NCBI RefSeq assembly: GCF_000746085.1
Contig: NZ_JQKO01000009.1
Location: 51,001-115,000 of the forward strand
Length of the DNA: 64,000 bases
Reading direction: 5' to 3'
From: Methylocapsa aurea
GTDB lineage: Bacteria > Pseudomonadota > Alphaproteobacteria > Rhizobiales > Beijerinckiaceae
Below the pieces are notes generated by a model, which had not been told where the DNA came from, did not search any database, and worked only from the letters and a program-made list of their open reading frames with translations. This document shows positions 29,617 through 38,850 of this stretch, piece by piece. Every line of letters begins with the position of its first letter. The stretch's first letter is position 1. Position numbers and translations under genes: made by a program.

Positions 29617-30729
29617 TTAATCGCTCTTGGCGTCGAAGCGGCGCAAAAGGCCGGCGCCGAGACTTTGCAGGGCGCCGAGAGTCGCCCCAAGGAAAATCGC
29701 CGGAAAGACGAGAAGATAGGCCGCGCCCTGAATGTTGCGGGCGCCGTCCGCGATCAGAACGCCCCAGCTCGTCAACGGCTCCTGCACGCCAAGGCCGAGA
29801 AATGACACGAAGCTCTCAAGCAGGATCACTTGCGGAACGAGCAGGGTCAAATAGGCGACGATCGGACCCGCTGCGTTTGGGAGGATATGGCGCCAGATGA
29901 TCGCTGGCGCGGTTGCGCCGAGGGCCTGCGCCGCGACGACGTAATCCCGGCGCTTTATCGACAGCGTCTGGCCGCGAACGATGCGCGCCATATCGAGCCA
30001 TTCGACGGCGCCGATCGCGATGAAGATCAGCGCGAAATGACGGCCGAACGCCATGACGAGAACGATGACGAAGAAGATGAAAGGCAGCGCGTAAATGATC
30101 TCGACGATCCGCATCATCGCGGCGTCGACGCGTCCCCCGGCATATCCGGCGATCGCGCCATAGGCGACCCCGATGAAGAGCGCGACCATCGAGGCGAGCA
30201 GGCCGACGGCGAGCGAGGCTCTGCCTGCAATGAGGGTGCGGGTCAATAGATCGCGGCCATTGGCGTCGGTTCCAAACAAAAAGACCGTCCGCTTCAACGG
30301 CGCGTCGATGCGCATTCGGCGCCCCCCATCCTGCGTTTCGACAATGCGCGGAGCTGAAAAAACATCCGAGCGCTCGAACGCCCGCAGGGCCCGCGCGTCG
30401 ATCGGCCTGTCGCTGAAAAGCGTTGCATGGAGGCTATCGCCATCCACGCGCAGGGCCTCGATCCGCGCCGGCATCCGCCGCGCGATGGTCTCGATCGCCA
30501 AGGCGACCTCCGCGGCATCGGGATGCGCGGACAGCGATGGTTCGGCGAGAACATAATCGCGATAGACGCGATCATAAGCATGGCTGGACACGAGCGGACC
30601 GAAAAGACAAAGCAGCGCGATCAGCGCAAGGATCGCAAGGCTGATCTGGACGGAGCCGCCGCCGGCTCCAAGACCCAAGGCGGACAAACGCTCCGCAAAG
30701 GAGCGCGCGTTTCGAAAGGCCTCATTCAT
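29617..30729 (-). CDS. oppC: Oligopeptide ABC transporter permease OppC
   Basis: A 370-residue inner-membrane permease. After one N-terminal helix (LAILALIALLCLFGPLVSSHAYD) comes an unusually long periplasmic insert of about 100 residues, with DAAEVALAIETIARRMPAR. The core permease domain follows, with FGTDANGRDLLTR and the ATPase-coupling loop DYVVAAQALGATAPAIIWRHILPN. ATG at 30729 overlaps the oppB stop by eight bases, so translation is coupled. The downstream fused ATPase starts three bases after its stop. Confidence 0.9.
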   Translation of the reverse strand: MNEAFRNARSFAERLSALGLGAGGGSVQISLAILALIALLCLFGPLVSSHAYDRVYRDYVLAEPSLSAHPDAAEVALAIETIARRMPARIEALRVDGDSLHATLFSDRPIDARALRAFERSDVFSAPRIVETQDGGRRMRIDAPLKRTVFLFGTDANGRDLLTRTLIAGRASLAVGLLASMVALFIGVAYGAIAGYAGGRVDAAMMRIVEIIYALPFIFFVIVLVMAFGRHFALIFIAIGAVEWLDMARIVRGQTLSIKRRDYVVAAQALGATAPAIIWRHILPNAAGPIVAYLTLLVPQVILLESFVSFLGLGVQEPLTSWGVLIADGARNIQGAAYLLVFPAIFLGATLGALQSLGAGLLRRFDAKSD

Positions 30730-31642
30730 GGCGCACGCGCGGATCGAGCCAGGCGTAAGCGAGATCGACAAGGAGATTGAAGCCGACAACAAGACCCGCG
30801 ACGATGACAACCGCGCCCATGACCAGCGTGTAATCGCGTCCGAGCGCGCCGTCGACGAAATAGCGCCCCATGCCCGGAATCCCGAAAATGGTTTCGACGA
30901 CGACGGAGCCGGTGAGCACATTGGCGGCGGCGAGCCCGAGATAAGACAGCACGGGCAATATGGCGGCGCGCAGCGCATGGGCGTTGATATGCCAGGCCGG
31001 CAATCCAAACGCCCGCAAGGTGCGAATATGCGGCATGGCAAGGGCGTCGCGCATCCCCGCCTGCATCAGCCCCGCCACCACCGCGATCTGCGGCAAGGCG
31101 AGCGTCGCGACCGGCAGAACCTGATTTTTCCACGCCCCATCGCTCCAGCCGCCAACCGGCAAGGCATGCAGCGTCAAACCGAAGAAGAGCTGCAGCAAGG
31201 GAGCGACCACAAAGGCCGGCAGGACAATTCCAAACAGCGCGACGCCATCGACGAGCGCCGCCCCAATGCCGCGTTGCGAGGCGGCGCCGGCGATGCCGAG
31301 CGCTCCGCCGGCGATGAGCCCAAGAAGCAGGGCTTCGGCGCCAAGTTGCATTGAGATCGGCAGGGCCTTGGCGAAGAGTTCGTTGACGGAAAAATCGCGC
31401 CAATGAAAGCTTGGGCCAAAATCGCCGCGAAGGAGGCTTTGCAGATAGAGCCAGAATTGCTGAATGAGCGGCAAATCGAGCCGGTAGATGCGGCGAAGAT
31501 TTCGCGCGATGTCGGGATCGAGCGCGCGCTCGGAATCAAATGGGCCGCCGGGCGCAAGACGCATGAGAAAGAAAGCAAGCGCGACGATAATGAGCAGCGT
31601 CGGTATCGCCGCGCCGATCCGCGCGAGAGCATGCCGCAGCAT
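30722..31642 (-). CDS. oppB: Oligopeptide ABC transporter permease OppB
   Basis: A 306-residue permease very similar in layout to OppB: MRLAPGGPFDSERALDPDI, GDFGPSFHWRDFSVNEL and the C-terminal VVETIFGIPGMGRYFVDGALGRDYTLVMG. Five or six membrane helices are visible. It is first in the oppB-oppC-ATPase operon. No periplasmic binding protein gene precedes it; the next gene upstream faces the other way, so the binding protein must be elsewhere or absent. It imports peptides across the inner membrane. Confidence 0.92.
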   Translation of the reverse strand: MLRHALARIGAAIPTLLIIVALAFFLMRLAPGGPFDSERALDPDIARNLRRIYRLDLPLIQQFWLYLQSLLRGDFGPSFHWRDFSVNELFAKALPISMQLGAEALLLGLIAGGALGIAGAASQRGIGAALVDGVALFGIVLPAFVVAPLLQLFFGLTLHALPVGGWSDGAWKNQVLPVATLALPQIAVVAGLMQAGMRDALAMPHIRTLRAFGLPAWHINAHALRAAILPVLSYLGLAAANVLTGSVVVETIFGIPGMGRYFVDGALGRDYTLVMGAVVIVAGLVVGFNLLVDLAYAWLDPRVRHE

Positions 31643-31881
31643 GGTTCAGACTTTCCTGCAAGCGTCGAACATTGCTATGCGCCGAAGCGCCCGAGGCAGC
31701 TTAGCAGACGCCTCGTCTCGAAGGAGGTTTTTCGCGTTGTAAGCCGGCGCGGTCCCGATAATCAATTTATGCGCCAATCGCCACACTTGCCCGCCGCGCA
31801 AAGGGAGCCTACTTAGCCCGCGCGCAGGAATGCGACTTAAAGCGCTCCTTTTGGGCGCGAGGCAACATTGGTCAGGACGCG

Positions 31882-32400
31882 ATGGACGACGAAAAATGGC
31901 TTGAGAGGCGCTATTACGGCGGCGACCTTCCCGCTGAAGCCGAGCGCGCGCTGCATGCGGTGGGGCTTTGCTGGGACGACGAAATCGCTTCCGAGGCGCA
32001 TATCATCCGCGCGCTCGAGATCGCGCCGGACCATCTCGCGGTCCGCTACGGCGCCTACAAATTCTATTACTACCGGCGCCGGCTCGACGCGGCTTTGCCC
32101 CATGTCGAAGCCTGGGTCGCCGAGGCGGCCAAGCGCAATGGCTTTCCGAGCGACTGGCGCCTGGTGACCTCGGAACATGCCAATTTCACCAATTTCGATG
32201 GCGATCCGCGTCTGTTTCTATTCGCCTTGCGCGCCACGGGATGGTTGCTCGCCCGGCTCGGCCGGATCGAGGAAGGCCGCGCGGCGCTGGAAAAAGTGGC
32301 GGCCTTGGATCCGCAAGACCAGATGCGGGCGCGCCGGCTCCTGGACATTCTCGATCAGCCCGGCGAGGACGGCGAGGACGAGAACACGCACGCGGCGTGA
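31882..32400 (+). CDS. TPR-like hypothetical protein
   Basis: 172 residues with tetratricopeptide-like helical hairpins. AEAERALHAVGLCWDDEIASEAHIIRALEIAPDHLAVRYGAYKFYYYRRRLDAALPHVEAWV and, later, RATGWLLARLGRIEEGRAALEKVAALDPQD both show the TPR pattern (small residue, A-x-x-P). No signal peptide. It probably serves as a protein-interaction scaffold. ATG at 31882 is the first in-frame start, and the ribosome binding site is weak. It diverges from oppB and faces the flavoprotein gene. The exact family is not recognised. Confidence 0.72.
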   Translation: MDDEKWLERRYYGGDLPAEAERALHAVGLCWDDEIASEAHIIRALEIAPDHLAVRYGAYKFYYYRRRLDAALPHVEAWVAEAAKRNGFPSDWRLVTSEHANFTNFDGDPRLFLFALRATGWLLARLGRIEEGRAALEKVAALDPQDQMRARRLLDILDQPGEDGEDENTHAA

Positions 32401-32445
32401 CAGGCTGCATCGAGCTTTGCCGCCGCCTTGCCCCTTCGCCGTGAA

Positions 32446-33705
32446 TCAGCGCGCCGGCGGCGCGTCCTCCGCGCGAAGGCCGAGCCATTCCAGCGCCCCC
32501 CGACCGGCCGCCGCGCCAGTCGCGAAAGAGGCCTGCAAGAGATAGCCCCCCGTGGGCGCATCGAAGTCGAGCATTTCGCCAGCGGCAAAGACTCCGGGGC
32601 GGCGCGCCAGCATAAAATTGGCGTCGAGTTCGTCGAAATGAATCCCGCCCGCCGTGGAAATGGCCCGCTCGATCGGCGCGACGCCGACAAGGCGTATGGG
32701 CGCGGCTTTGATGAATTGCGCGAGCCGCGCCGATGTCATCGACGACAAGAGCTCGGGCGATGCGTGGGCCGCCTCCTGGAGCAAGGCGATCGCCGCCGGC
32801 GCCAGTTTCATCGCCTTGCGGAGGAATGTCGATAGCGATTGCTTGCGGTCTCGCGCCTCGATCCGTCGCGCCAGGTCGGACTCGGAGAGATCGGGACGGA
32901 GCGCGATGTGCAGCCGAGCCTCGCCATCCGCTTCGATGACCTCGCGCAATGGCGCCGACAGCGCATAAACGGCGCCGCCCTCGATCCCGGTTCGGGTTAT
33001 GATCGCGTCGCCGCGCACAGTCTGGCCGCCGAACGAAAGTTCGATTCCTTTCAGCGGCTGCCCTTCGAAGCGGCTCTTAAAAAATTCAGACCAGCCGACG
33101 ATAAAGCCGCAATTGCCCGGCCGCAGCGGCGCGACGGCGATGCCGACCTTCGCCACAGGGCCGGTCCAGCCGCCATCGGAGCCAAGGCGCGGCCAGCTTG
33201 CGCCGCCCAAAGCCAGCACCACGGCGTCCGGCGTCAGCCTGATGCGCCCTTCCGGCCCTATGAAGACAAGCGACCCGTTGTCGTCCCAGCCCGACCAATG
33301 ATGGCGTGGATGGAGGGCGACGTCCATCGATCCGAGACGATTGAGCCAGGCGCGCAAGAGAGGCGAGGCCTTGAAACAATGCGGAAAAACGCGCCCGCTC
33401 GTTCCGACGAAGGTGGTCTGGCCAAGCCCTTCGCACCATGCCCGAAGCGCATTTGGCGAGAAAGCTTCAATTGCGCGCCTGAGCCGCGGCGCAGCGGCGC
33501 CATAGCGAAGGATCAGGGCGTCAAAATCCTCGCTATGGGTGAGGTTGAGCCCGCCGCGGCCGGCGAGCAGAAATTTGCGTCCGGGCGCCGGCATTCGATC
33601 ATAGACGGAAACGGCAGCCCCGCCTTGCGCGAGGACTTCGGCCGCCATCAACCCAGCCGGGCCAGCTCCAATAACGGCGATGTGGGGGCGGGCGCCAATG
33701 GCCAA
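32446..33705 (-). CDS. HI0933/YhiN-family flavoprotein
   Basis: A 419-residue FAD-dependent protein of the HI0933/YhiN family. The N-terminal dinucleotide fold is IAVIGAGPAGLMAAEVLAQGG. Family motifs PGRKFLLAGRGGLNLTHSE, TFVGTSGRVFP and a C-terminal AISTAGGIHFDELDANFMLARRPGVFAAGEMLDFD are all visible. The C-terminus is typical, with GGYLLQASFATGAAAG closing the FAD site. Substrate and reaction are not established for the family. It appears to start at TTG 33705 behind a purine-rich stretch. It stands alone. Confidence 0.88.
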   Translation of the reverse strand: MAIGARPHIAVIGAGPAGLMAAEVLAQGGAAVSVYDRMPAPGRKFLLAGRGGLNLTHSEDFDALILRYGAAAPRLRRAIEAFSPNALRAWCEGLGQTTFVGTSGRVFPHCFKASPLLRAWLNRLGSMDVALHPRHHWSGWDDNGSLVFIGPEGRIRLTPDAVVLALGGASWPRLGSDGGWTGPVAKVGIAVAPLRPGNCGFIVGWSEFFKSRFEGQPLKGIELSFGGQTVRGDAIITRTGIEGGAVYALSAPLREVIEADGEARLHIALRPDLSESDLARRIEARDRKQSLSTFLRKAMKLAPAAIALLQEAAHASPELLSSMTSARLAQFIKAAPIRLVGVAPIERAISTAGGIHFDELDANFMLARRPGVFAAGEMLDFDAPTGGYLLQASFATGAAAGRGALEWLGLRAEDAPPAR

Positions 33706-34333
33706 GGCTCTCTATCCTATTTTTCCAAGCGTATTGGCAATTCCTGCTCCGACAGGCCGCTGGATGCGGCGCCAATCGCCCTTTCCTCTTGGGGCGCAAG
33801 GAAAGCAGAAAATCTTGCCAAAGATCCGCGCCGGGCCTTTTTTGGCCGGAGTTTTGGGAAATGCTGCGCAGCCCCTTGGCCTGTTCGCCCGGAGCGCGCG
33901 GCTCCTCTTGTCGGCTGTGATATAATTAATTTATCAGGATATAAATAGGAAAGGCAGCCGATGCCTATTTTGTCACAGCTTAACTATATTGAAAGAGATA
34001 ATGATAGTTCTGCGCGTAAACTGGCGGTCATTGATAATGATCGACGCTATTGCGATCTGTCATGATGTTTGTATTGATAGCCTGGCAAATAATCAGGGCC
34101 AAAAGTTTAGAAAGCCGCGTAATACAAATCAAGATGGGTGCTTGACGTCTGCTTTCCGCCAAGGGAAAGCCTTTGCAACCCTTTTCGCGCGCAGTCCCTC
34201 GGCGAAGCTGTGCTAAATTTGTAACAGGTTTTCATATACTGTACGTTTACCCAAACAAGACTCGTAGGTTTTTCTGGCTCGCGGGGCGATCACGGGGTAT
34301 CTCTTCTGGTGAGGTTTAAGAAGGATAATGTTC
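33706..34333. other. AT-rich leader region upstream of the Wza-like gene
   Basis: 628 bases without a supported gene. The part 33915-34110 is strikingly AT-rich for this genome, with runs such as GATATAATTAATTTATC and several short dyads (GGCA...TGCC near 33952-33968). A 75-codon frame at 33989-34216 has no family resemblance. The region most likely carries promoters or silencer-type binding sites for the polysaccharide export gene. Confidence 0.45.
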
Positions 34334-35614
34334 ATGCTGGCCTTTCGATCGGGCTCGATCTCCTTGCTCGCCCTTGCGCTCCTGGGTGTCGGCGGCTGCT
34401 CATTTTTTCCCATAGCCGGGCCAACCTCCGTCGATGTCCTGAAGGAAACCTCTGAGACCGTTCCCTATGCTTTGGTCAAGCTCACCCCCGAGACAATCGA
34501 CATTCTCGCGGCTTACGAGCCAAAGGGCCTTGCCGGCACCTTTACCGACCGGCGGCCATCGTCAGACATCAAGTTCGGAATCGGCGATATTGTCGCCGTC
34601 ACCATCTTCGAGGCGGCGGCGGGCGGCTTGTTCATCCCGTTGGAGGCGGGCGTGCGTCCCGGCAACTTCGTGAATCTGCCGGAACAGGTGATCGATAACG
34701 ACGGCAATATCAGCATACCCTTCGCCGGAACGATCCGGGCCGCCGGACGCACCAACGTCCAGGTTCAAGACGCGATCGTTGAAAAGATCAAGAACCGCGC
34801 GATCGAGCCGCAAGCCGTTGTGACCCTATCGCAGCAGCGGACCTCGCTGATCAGCGTCGTCGGCGAAGTGAACACTCCGCTTCGATTCGCCGTTCCCGCC
34901 ACCGGCGCGGGAGACCGCATTCTCGACGCTATAACGCGGGCGGGCGGCATCCGAGGACAAGGTTATGAAACCTGGGTCATGCTGGAACGAGACAAGCGCC
35001 GGGCTACGGTGCCGTTCGAAAATCTGGTGATGAACGCTTCGAACAATATTTATATCCAGCCAGGCGATCGGATCTATGTCTATCGCGAGCAGCAGAAATT
35101 CCTCGCCTTCGGCGCGACCGGCGCGATCGACTCTCTTGGCTCGCAAGGCGAATTCAATTTCGACGCTTGGCGGATCAATCTCGCCCAAGCGGTGGCCAAG
35201 GCCGGTGGGCTGCAAGACGCGCGCGCGGACCCAGGCGCCGTATTTCTCTATCGGAGGGAGCCTAGAGAGGTCGCAAAACTGCTTGGCGCGGACGTGAACC
35301 GGTTCCAAGGCGACCTTGTTCCGATCATTTTCCAAGTCAGCTTCCGCGATCCCGGCGGTTATTTCCTCGCCACGCGGCTGCAAATGCGCAACCAGGACAT
35401 TATCTTCGTCGCCAACGCCGCCGAAGTCGAAGTCAACAAGTTCTTGTTCTTCTTGAATAACGTCTCGGTAACCGCAATCAATGCGGCCGACACCGCCACA
35501 GCCTCCTCGGTCGCGCGAGCCGCTCTGCGCGGCAAGACCTTGGTCACGCCGGCGACGCCGTCGACGTCGGTTACGACGCAGGTCGGCACGACCACGGTTC
35601 AGACGGTGCGCTGA
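34334..35614 (+). CDS. Wza-like polysaccharide export lipoprotein
   Basis: A 426-residue outer-membrane polysaccharide export (OPX) protein. A lipoprotein signal ends in LLGVGGC, giving a lipidated Cys22. The Poly_export domain begins near DIKFGIGDIVAVTIFEAA and includes VIDNDGNISIPFAGTIRAAGRT. SLBB-type domains follow (ISVVGEVNTPLRFAVPATG and the LAQAVAKAGGLQDARADPGAVFLYR segment). It would form the outer-membrane channel for exopolysaccharide or capsule. ATG at 34334 has AAGGA eight bases upstream; an ATG at 34328 is too close. It is followed by a glycosyltransferase. The Wzc-type co-polymerase is not in the window. Confidence 0.88.
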   Translation: MLAFRSGSISLLALALLGVGGCSFFPIAGPTSVDVLKETSETVPYALVKLTPETIDILAAYEPKGLAGTFTDRRPSSDIKFGIGDIVAVTIFEAAAGGLFIPLEAGVRPGNFVNLPEQVIDNDGNISIPFAGTIRAAGRTNVQVQDAIVEKIKNRAIEPQAVVTLSQQRTSLISVVGEVNTPLRFAVPATGAGDRILDAITRAGGIRGQGYETWVMLERDKRRATVPFENLVMNASNNIYIQPGDRIYVYREQQKFLAFGATGAIDSLGSQGEFNFDAWRINLAQAVAKAGGLQDARADPGAVFLYRREPREVAKLLGADVNRFQGDLVPIIFQVSFRDPGGYFLATRLQMRNQDIIFVANAAEVEVNKFLFFLNNVSVTAINAADTATASSVARAALRGKTLVTPATPSTSVTTQVGTTTVQTVR

Positions 35615-35940
35615 TCGCGCGGCGATCGACGCGGCCCAGCCAGAGACCGCAAAGGCAAAGTCCGGCGTTTGTCAAAAGGGTTGGCGCGAGGCCATCGCCG
35701 TCTCGCCAACCATTGGCTATCCATAAGTCGTCTGGGCGCAATCATCGAACGAATCGGCTCACGCCAATCCCGGACGGGGCCCCCGCGACTCGAATAAGAA
35801 GATAGCGAAGCGCGATTTGTCACAGCGGCAAAGGCTGCGACACCTCATTGAAACGAATGGAAACCATAGGTTGGCCCTCCGTCGGTCGTAAGGGCAATCG
35901 CCTCTCGACTTATTTTCGTCCAATCAGGTGTCAAATCTCT
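35615..35940. other. Intergenic region between Wza-like and WcaI-like genes
   Basis: 326 bases. The glycosyltransferase frame extends upstream to an ATG at 35848, but the extension has no homology. No clear terminator or operator was recognised. Confidence 0.35.
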
Positions 35941-37182
35941 ATGCCGCCATCCGCCAATGCAAACTCAAAACGCAAGATCCTGATTTACGGCATCAATTAT
36001 GCCCCTGAAATGATCGGCGTCGGCCGCTTTACAGGCGAAATCGGCGCCTATCTGGCCGAGCGCGGCTATGATGCGGCGGTAGTCACGGCGCCGCCGCATT
36101 ACCCCGGCTGGCGCGTCGCTCCGCCATTTCGCGCTCTGCGCTATGCGAGCGAAATGCGCGATGGGGTCAAGGTTTTGCGCTGCCCGCTTGTGCTTCGCAC
36201 CGAGATGCGCGGGATCTGGCGCCTCGTGGCGCCGGCCAGCTTCGCCTTGAGTTCCGCGCCCGTGGCGCTCTGGCGAATCGTCCGAACCCGGCCAGCCCTC
36301 GTTCTATGCATCGAGCCGACATTATTCGTCGCTCCCGTCGCGCTTCTCGCCCGACTTTTCGGCGCGCGCGTCATTCTCCATGTGCAAGACCTTGAAATCG
36401 ATGCCGCCTTCGCGGTCGGTCATCTGAAAGGGGGCTGGCTAAAGAGCTGCGTCGCGAAAGCCGAATCCTGGCTGCTCCGGCGATTTACTGGCGTGATCAC
36501 GATTTCCGGACAAATGCGCAAACGCCTGATCGCCAAGGGCGTCGAGCCGAGCCGGATCGGCATCGTCCGCAACTGGGTCGACTTAGGCAAAATCAAACCC
36601 CTCGACGGGCCAAATGGATTCCGCCGCGAGCTTGGCTTGAGCGATGCCGATTTCGTGATTCTCTATGCCGGCAATGTCGGCGCGAAACAGGCTCTCGAAG
36701 TCGTTCTCGACGCGGCGCGGCTGCTCGCCGGCAAGCCCAACCTGCATTTCGTCATTGCTGGAGACGGCCCCGAAAAGCAGCGCCTCATGCGCGATTATGC
36801 TGACCTGCGCGCCGTCCATTTCCTGCCGCTGCAGCCGGAAGCGCGGCTTTGCGAACTGTTGAACCTAGCCAATCTGCATGTGTTGCCGCAGAGCCAGGGA
36901 GCCGCCGATCTGGTGCTGCCCTCGAAACTCGGCGGAATGCTTGCCAGCGGAAAGCCCGTTCTTGCGACGGCCGATGCGGGGACCGAACTTTTCGAGGTCT
37001 TGAACGGGGCGGCCATCCTTGTCCCGGCCGGCGATAGCGTCGCGATGGCGGCCGAGATCGGGCGCCTCCTCTCCGAGGGCGGTCATCCGGCGCTGGGGGA
37101 TGGGCGCAAGCTCGCCCAGATTTTTGAGCGCAAGGCCTGTCTCGAACAGTTTTGCGCCTGCCTCGAGGCTACCGCCGAATAA
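35941..37182 (+). CDS. WcaI-like glycosyltransferase (GT4)
   Basis: A 413-residue GT-B glycosyltransferase resembling WcaI of colanic acid synthesis. The N-terminal domain begins KILIYGINYAPEMIGVGRFTGEIGAYL and has HVQDLEIDAAFAVG. The C-terminal nucleotide-sugar domain has VILYAGNVGAKQALEVVLDAARLL, FVIAGDGPEK and a SKLGGMLASGKPVLATADAGTE loop. In the colanic acid pathway WcaI transfers fucose; that fits the gmd-fcl genes 10 kb downstream, but acceptor and donor are inferred. ATG at 35941 gives the family N-terminus; an upstream ATG at 35848 would add a non-homologous 31 residues. Confidence 0.85.
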   Translation: MPPSANANSKRKILIYGINYAPEMIGVGRFTGEIGAYLAERGYDAAVVTAPPHYPGWRVAPPFRALRYASEMRDGVKVLRCPLVLRTEMRGIWRLVAPASFALSSAPVALWRIVRTRPALVLCIEPTLFVAPVALLARLFGARVILHVQDLEIDAAFAVGHLKGGWLKSCVAKAESWLLRRFTGVITISGQMRKRLIAKGVEPSRIGIVRNWVDLGKIKPLDGPNGFRRELGLSDADFVILYAGNVGAKQALEVVLDAARLLAGKPNLHFVIAGDGPEKQRLMRDYADLRAVHFLPLQPEARLCELLNLANLHVLPQSQGAADLVLPSKLGGMLASGKPVLATADAGTELFEVLNGAAILVPAGDSVAMAAEIGRLLSEGGHPALGDGRKLAQIFERKACLEQFCACLEATAE

Positions 37183-37214
37183 GGATGGCTGGCTTTCCCT
37201 TCAGCGCGGCTTTC

Positions 37215-37451
37215 TTAGAAGGCCTTGAAGGCGATAATCGTCCTGGTGTCGAGAATGCCTGGAATAACGTGGAGTCTCTCGCCGATGAACCGGCCGATGT
37301 CGACCTCCTTGCCGACATAGAATTTGGCGAGGATATCGTAGCTGCCCGCGATCGAATAGATCTCCGATGCGATTTCGGCTTGAGCGAGAGCATTGGCGAC
37401 CTCATAGGTGCGGCCGAGCGCGCACTTGATTTCAACGAAAAAAATCTGCAT
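37215..37451 (-). CDS. Stand-alone Lrp/AsnC ligand-binding (RAM) domain protein
   Basis: 78 residues forming only the RAM effector-binding domain of Lrp/AsnC regulators. FFVEIKCALGRTYEVANALAQAE, IYSIAGSYDILAKFYV and a C-terminal HVIPGILDTRTIIAFKAF match the alpha-beta sandwich. The DNA-binding helix-turn-helix is absent, and no upstream start could supply it. Such solo RAM proteins are common in Rhizobiales and may bind small molecules or modulate full-length regulators. It is convergent with the glycosyltransferase gene. Confidence 0.82.
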   Translation of the reverse strand: MQIFFVEIKCALGRTYEVANALAQAEIASEIYSIAGSYDILAKFYVGKEVDIGRFIGERLHVIPGILDTRTIIAFKAF

Positions 37452-37487
37452 CAGGCTGTCCTCGCCATCGACCGCGGCGCATCATAT

Positions 37488-37591
37488 TAGAGCATTTCCG
37501 AGCGAAATGGATACCGGTTCGCGTTAAGAAAATGCGACAAAACAAAGACCTAGAGCTGCTTTCTGATTCCGCCGAAACGGAAAGCGCTCTA
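37488..37591. repeat. Intergenic palindromic element with TAGAGC ends
   Basis: The stretch starts TAGAGCATTTCC and ends GGAAAGCGCTCTA, so the termini are inverted repeats over about 12 bases. The interior has GATACCGGTTCGCGTTAAG. It fits the family of small palindromic intergenic elements found at several other places in the window. Confidence 0.55.
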
Positions 37592-37653
37592 TCCGACATC
37601 TGGCTGCGAATGACCTTGAAATCGGCCGTCAGCGAGAGATTAAGGAAAGTCTG

Positions 37654-38424
37654 ATGTGCGGGCGTTTCGCCATCACCTTGCCGCCCGAGGCGATGCGGAG
37701 CTTTTTCCGCTATGTCGAGCAGCCGAATTTTCCGCCGCGCTATAATATTGCCCCGACGCAGCCGGTTCCAATCCTACGCGCCGCGTTCGATTCGAGAGGG
37801 AGAATCGAGCGGCGCCTCATCCTTGTCCGATGGGGATTCATCCCGCAATTCGTCAAGGATCCCAAACAATTCCCTCTCATTGTCAATGCCAGAAGCGAAA
37901 CGCTCTTGACCAAGGCGAGCTTCAGGAGCGCCTTCAAGCGCCGCCGCTGCCTTTTCATTGCCGATGCATTCTATGAATGGCGCCGGCCCGCCAAAACAGC
38001 GAAAGCCGGCAGACCCTATCTCTTTCACCGCCAGGACGGCGCGCCCTTGGGCCTGGCCGGTCTGTGGGAAACCTGGACAGGTCCGAATGGCGAGGAGCAG
38101 GATACCGCCTGCATCATCACGACGGCCGCCAATGGCGCGACCGCCGCCATCCATGAACGCCTTCCCGCGATCCTCGAATCGGCTGATATCGACATTTGGC
38201 TCGATCCGGATGAAATTCGCGCGGATGAGGCTTTCGGATTGCTGCGACCGCCCGAGAACGACGTCCTCTCGTTTTTTGAAATCGGCCCGGAAGTGAACAA
38301 AGTCGCCAATGATTCGCCGCAGGTGCAAATGCCGGCCGCTCCATCCGCCGCGCAAGGCGCGAAGCCAATATGCACAAAGACCGCCGCAACGCGCATGAAC
38401 AAGGCGCAAGGCCTTCTGTTTTGA
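37654..38424 (+). CDS. SOS response-associated peptidase (YedK/HMCES family)
   Basis: A 256-residue SRAP protein. Cys2 directly after the start Met (MCGRFAITLP) is the residue that crosslinks to abasic DNA. The family's other active-site residues appear in NARSETLLTKASFR, DAFYEW and HERLPAIL. It shields abasic sites in single-stranded DNA by a DNA-protein crosslink. The C-terminal 30 residues are Ala/Thr-rich and variable. I saw no alphaproteobacterial LexA box (GTTC-N7-GTTC) in the 200 bases upstream. Confidence 0.93.
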   Translation: MCGRFAITLPPEAMRSFFRYVEQPNFPPRYNIAPTQPVPILRAAFDSRGRIERRLILVRWGFIPQFVKDPKQFPLIVNARSETLLTKASFRSAFKRRRCLFIADAFYEWRRPAKTAKAGRPYLFHRQDGAPLGLAGLWETWTGPNGEEQDTACIITTAANGATAAIHERLPAILESADIDIWLDPDEIRADEAFGLLRPPENDVLSFFEIGPEVNKVANDSPQVQMPAAPSAAQGAKPICTKTAATRMNKAQGLLF

Positions 38425-38490
38425 TCGATCGAACCTTCAAGCGGCGCTCGCGCCAAACTTCCGCGCAGCGAGCGCCCATGGCGGCGGGAT

Positions 38491-38545
38491 CCAATCGGAT
38501 CGATTCATCTGATTGAAAAGAAATCGCTCCGATTCAAAGAATCAA
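38491..38545. repeat. Short copy of the TCTGAT/ATCGCTC intergenic repeat
   Basis: CCAATCGGATCGATTCATCTGATTGAAAAG followed by AAATCGCTCCGATTCAAAGAAT is a variant of the sequences at 18879 and 54111. It lies between the YedK gene and tRNA-Asn. Confidence 0.45.
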
Positions 38546-38556
38546 AGCCGGTCGGA

Positions 38557-38632
38557 TGGCTCCCTGAGCAGGACTCGAACCTGCGACCGATCGATTAACA
38601 GTCGATTGCTCTACCAGCTGAGCTATCAGGGA
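38557..38632 (-). tRNA. tRNA-Asn (GTT)
   Basis: Read on the minus strand, a 76-nt tRNA starts TCCCTGATAGCTCAG and ends CAGGGAGCCA with an encoded CCA. The acceptor stem pairs TCCCTGA with TCAGGGA (one G-T type pair). The anticodon loop CTGTTAA gives GTT, and the T-loop is GGTTCGAGTCC. This indicates tRNA-Asn. Confidence 0.95.
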
Positions 38633-38850
38633 TCGCGCGAAGCGAGTGGATGGGCATATAGCAAGCTTGCCGCGGCTTTGCAAAGCGGTAATCTTCGCCG
38701 CGTCGCGCGCGACGAGCCCGCCGCCCGACGCCATGACGAGCCGAGGCCTCGGTCGGCTCCTCCTTTGCTTTTCGAGAAGCATTTCTTGCGCCCGCGCGGC
38801 TTCCTTTGCTATAGCCTCTCGGGCGCAGGCTTTGATGCTCGTCGCACGGA

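Noticed and set aside
33989..34216. 75-codon frame upstream of the Wza-like gene
   Set aside because: No ribosome binding site, no homology, and it lies in an AT-rich probable regulatory region.
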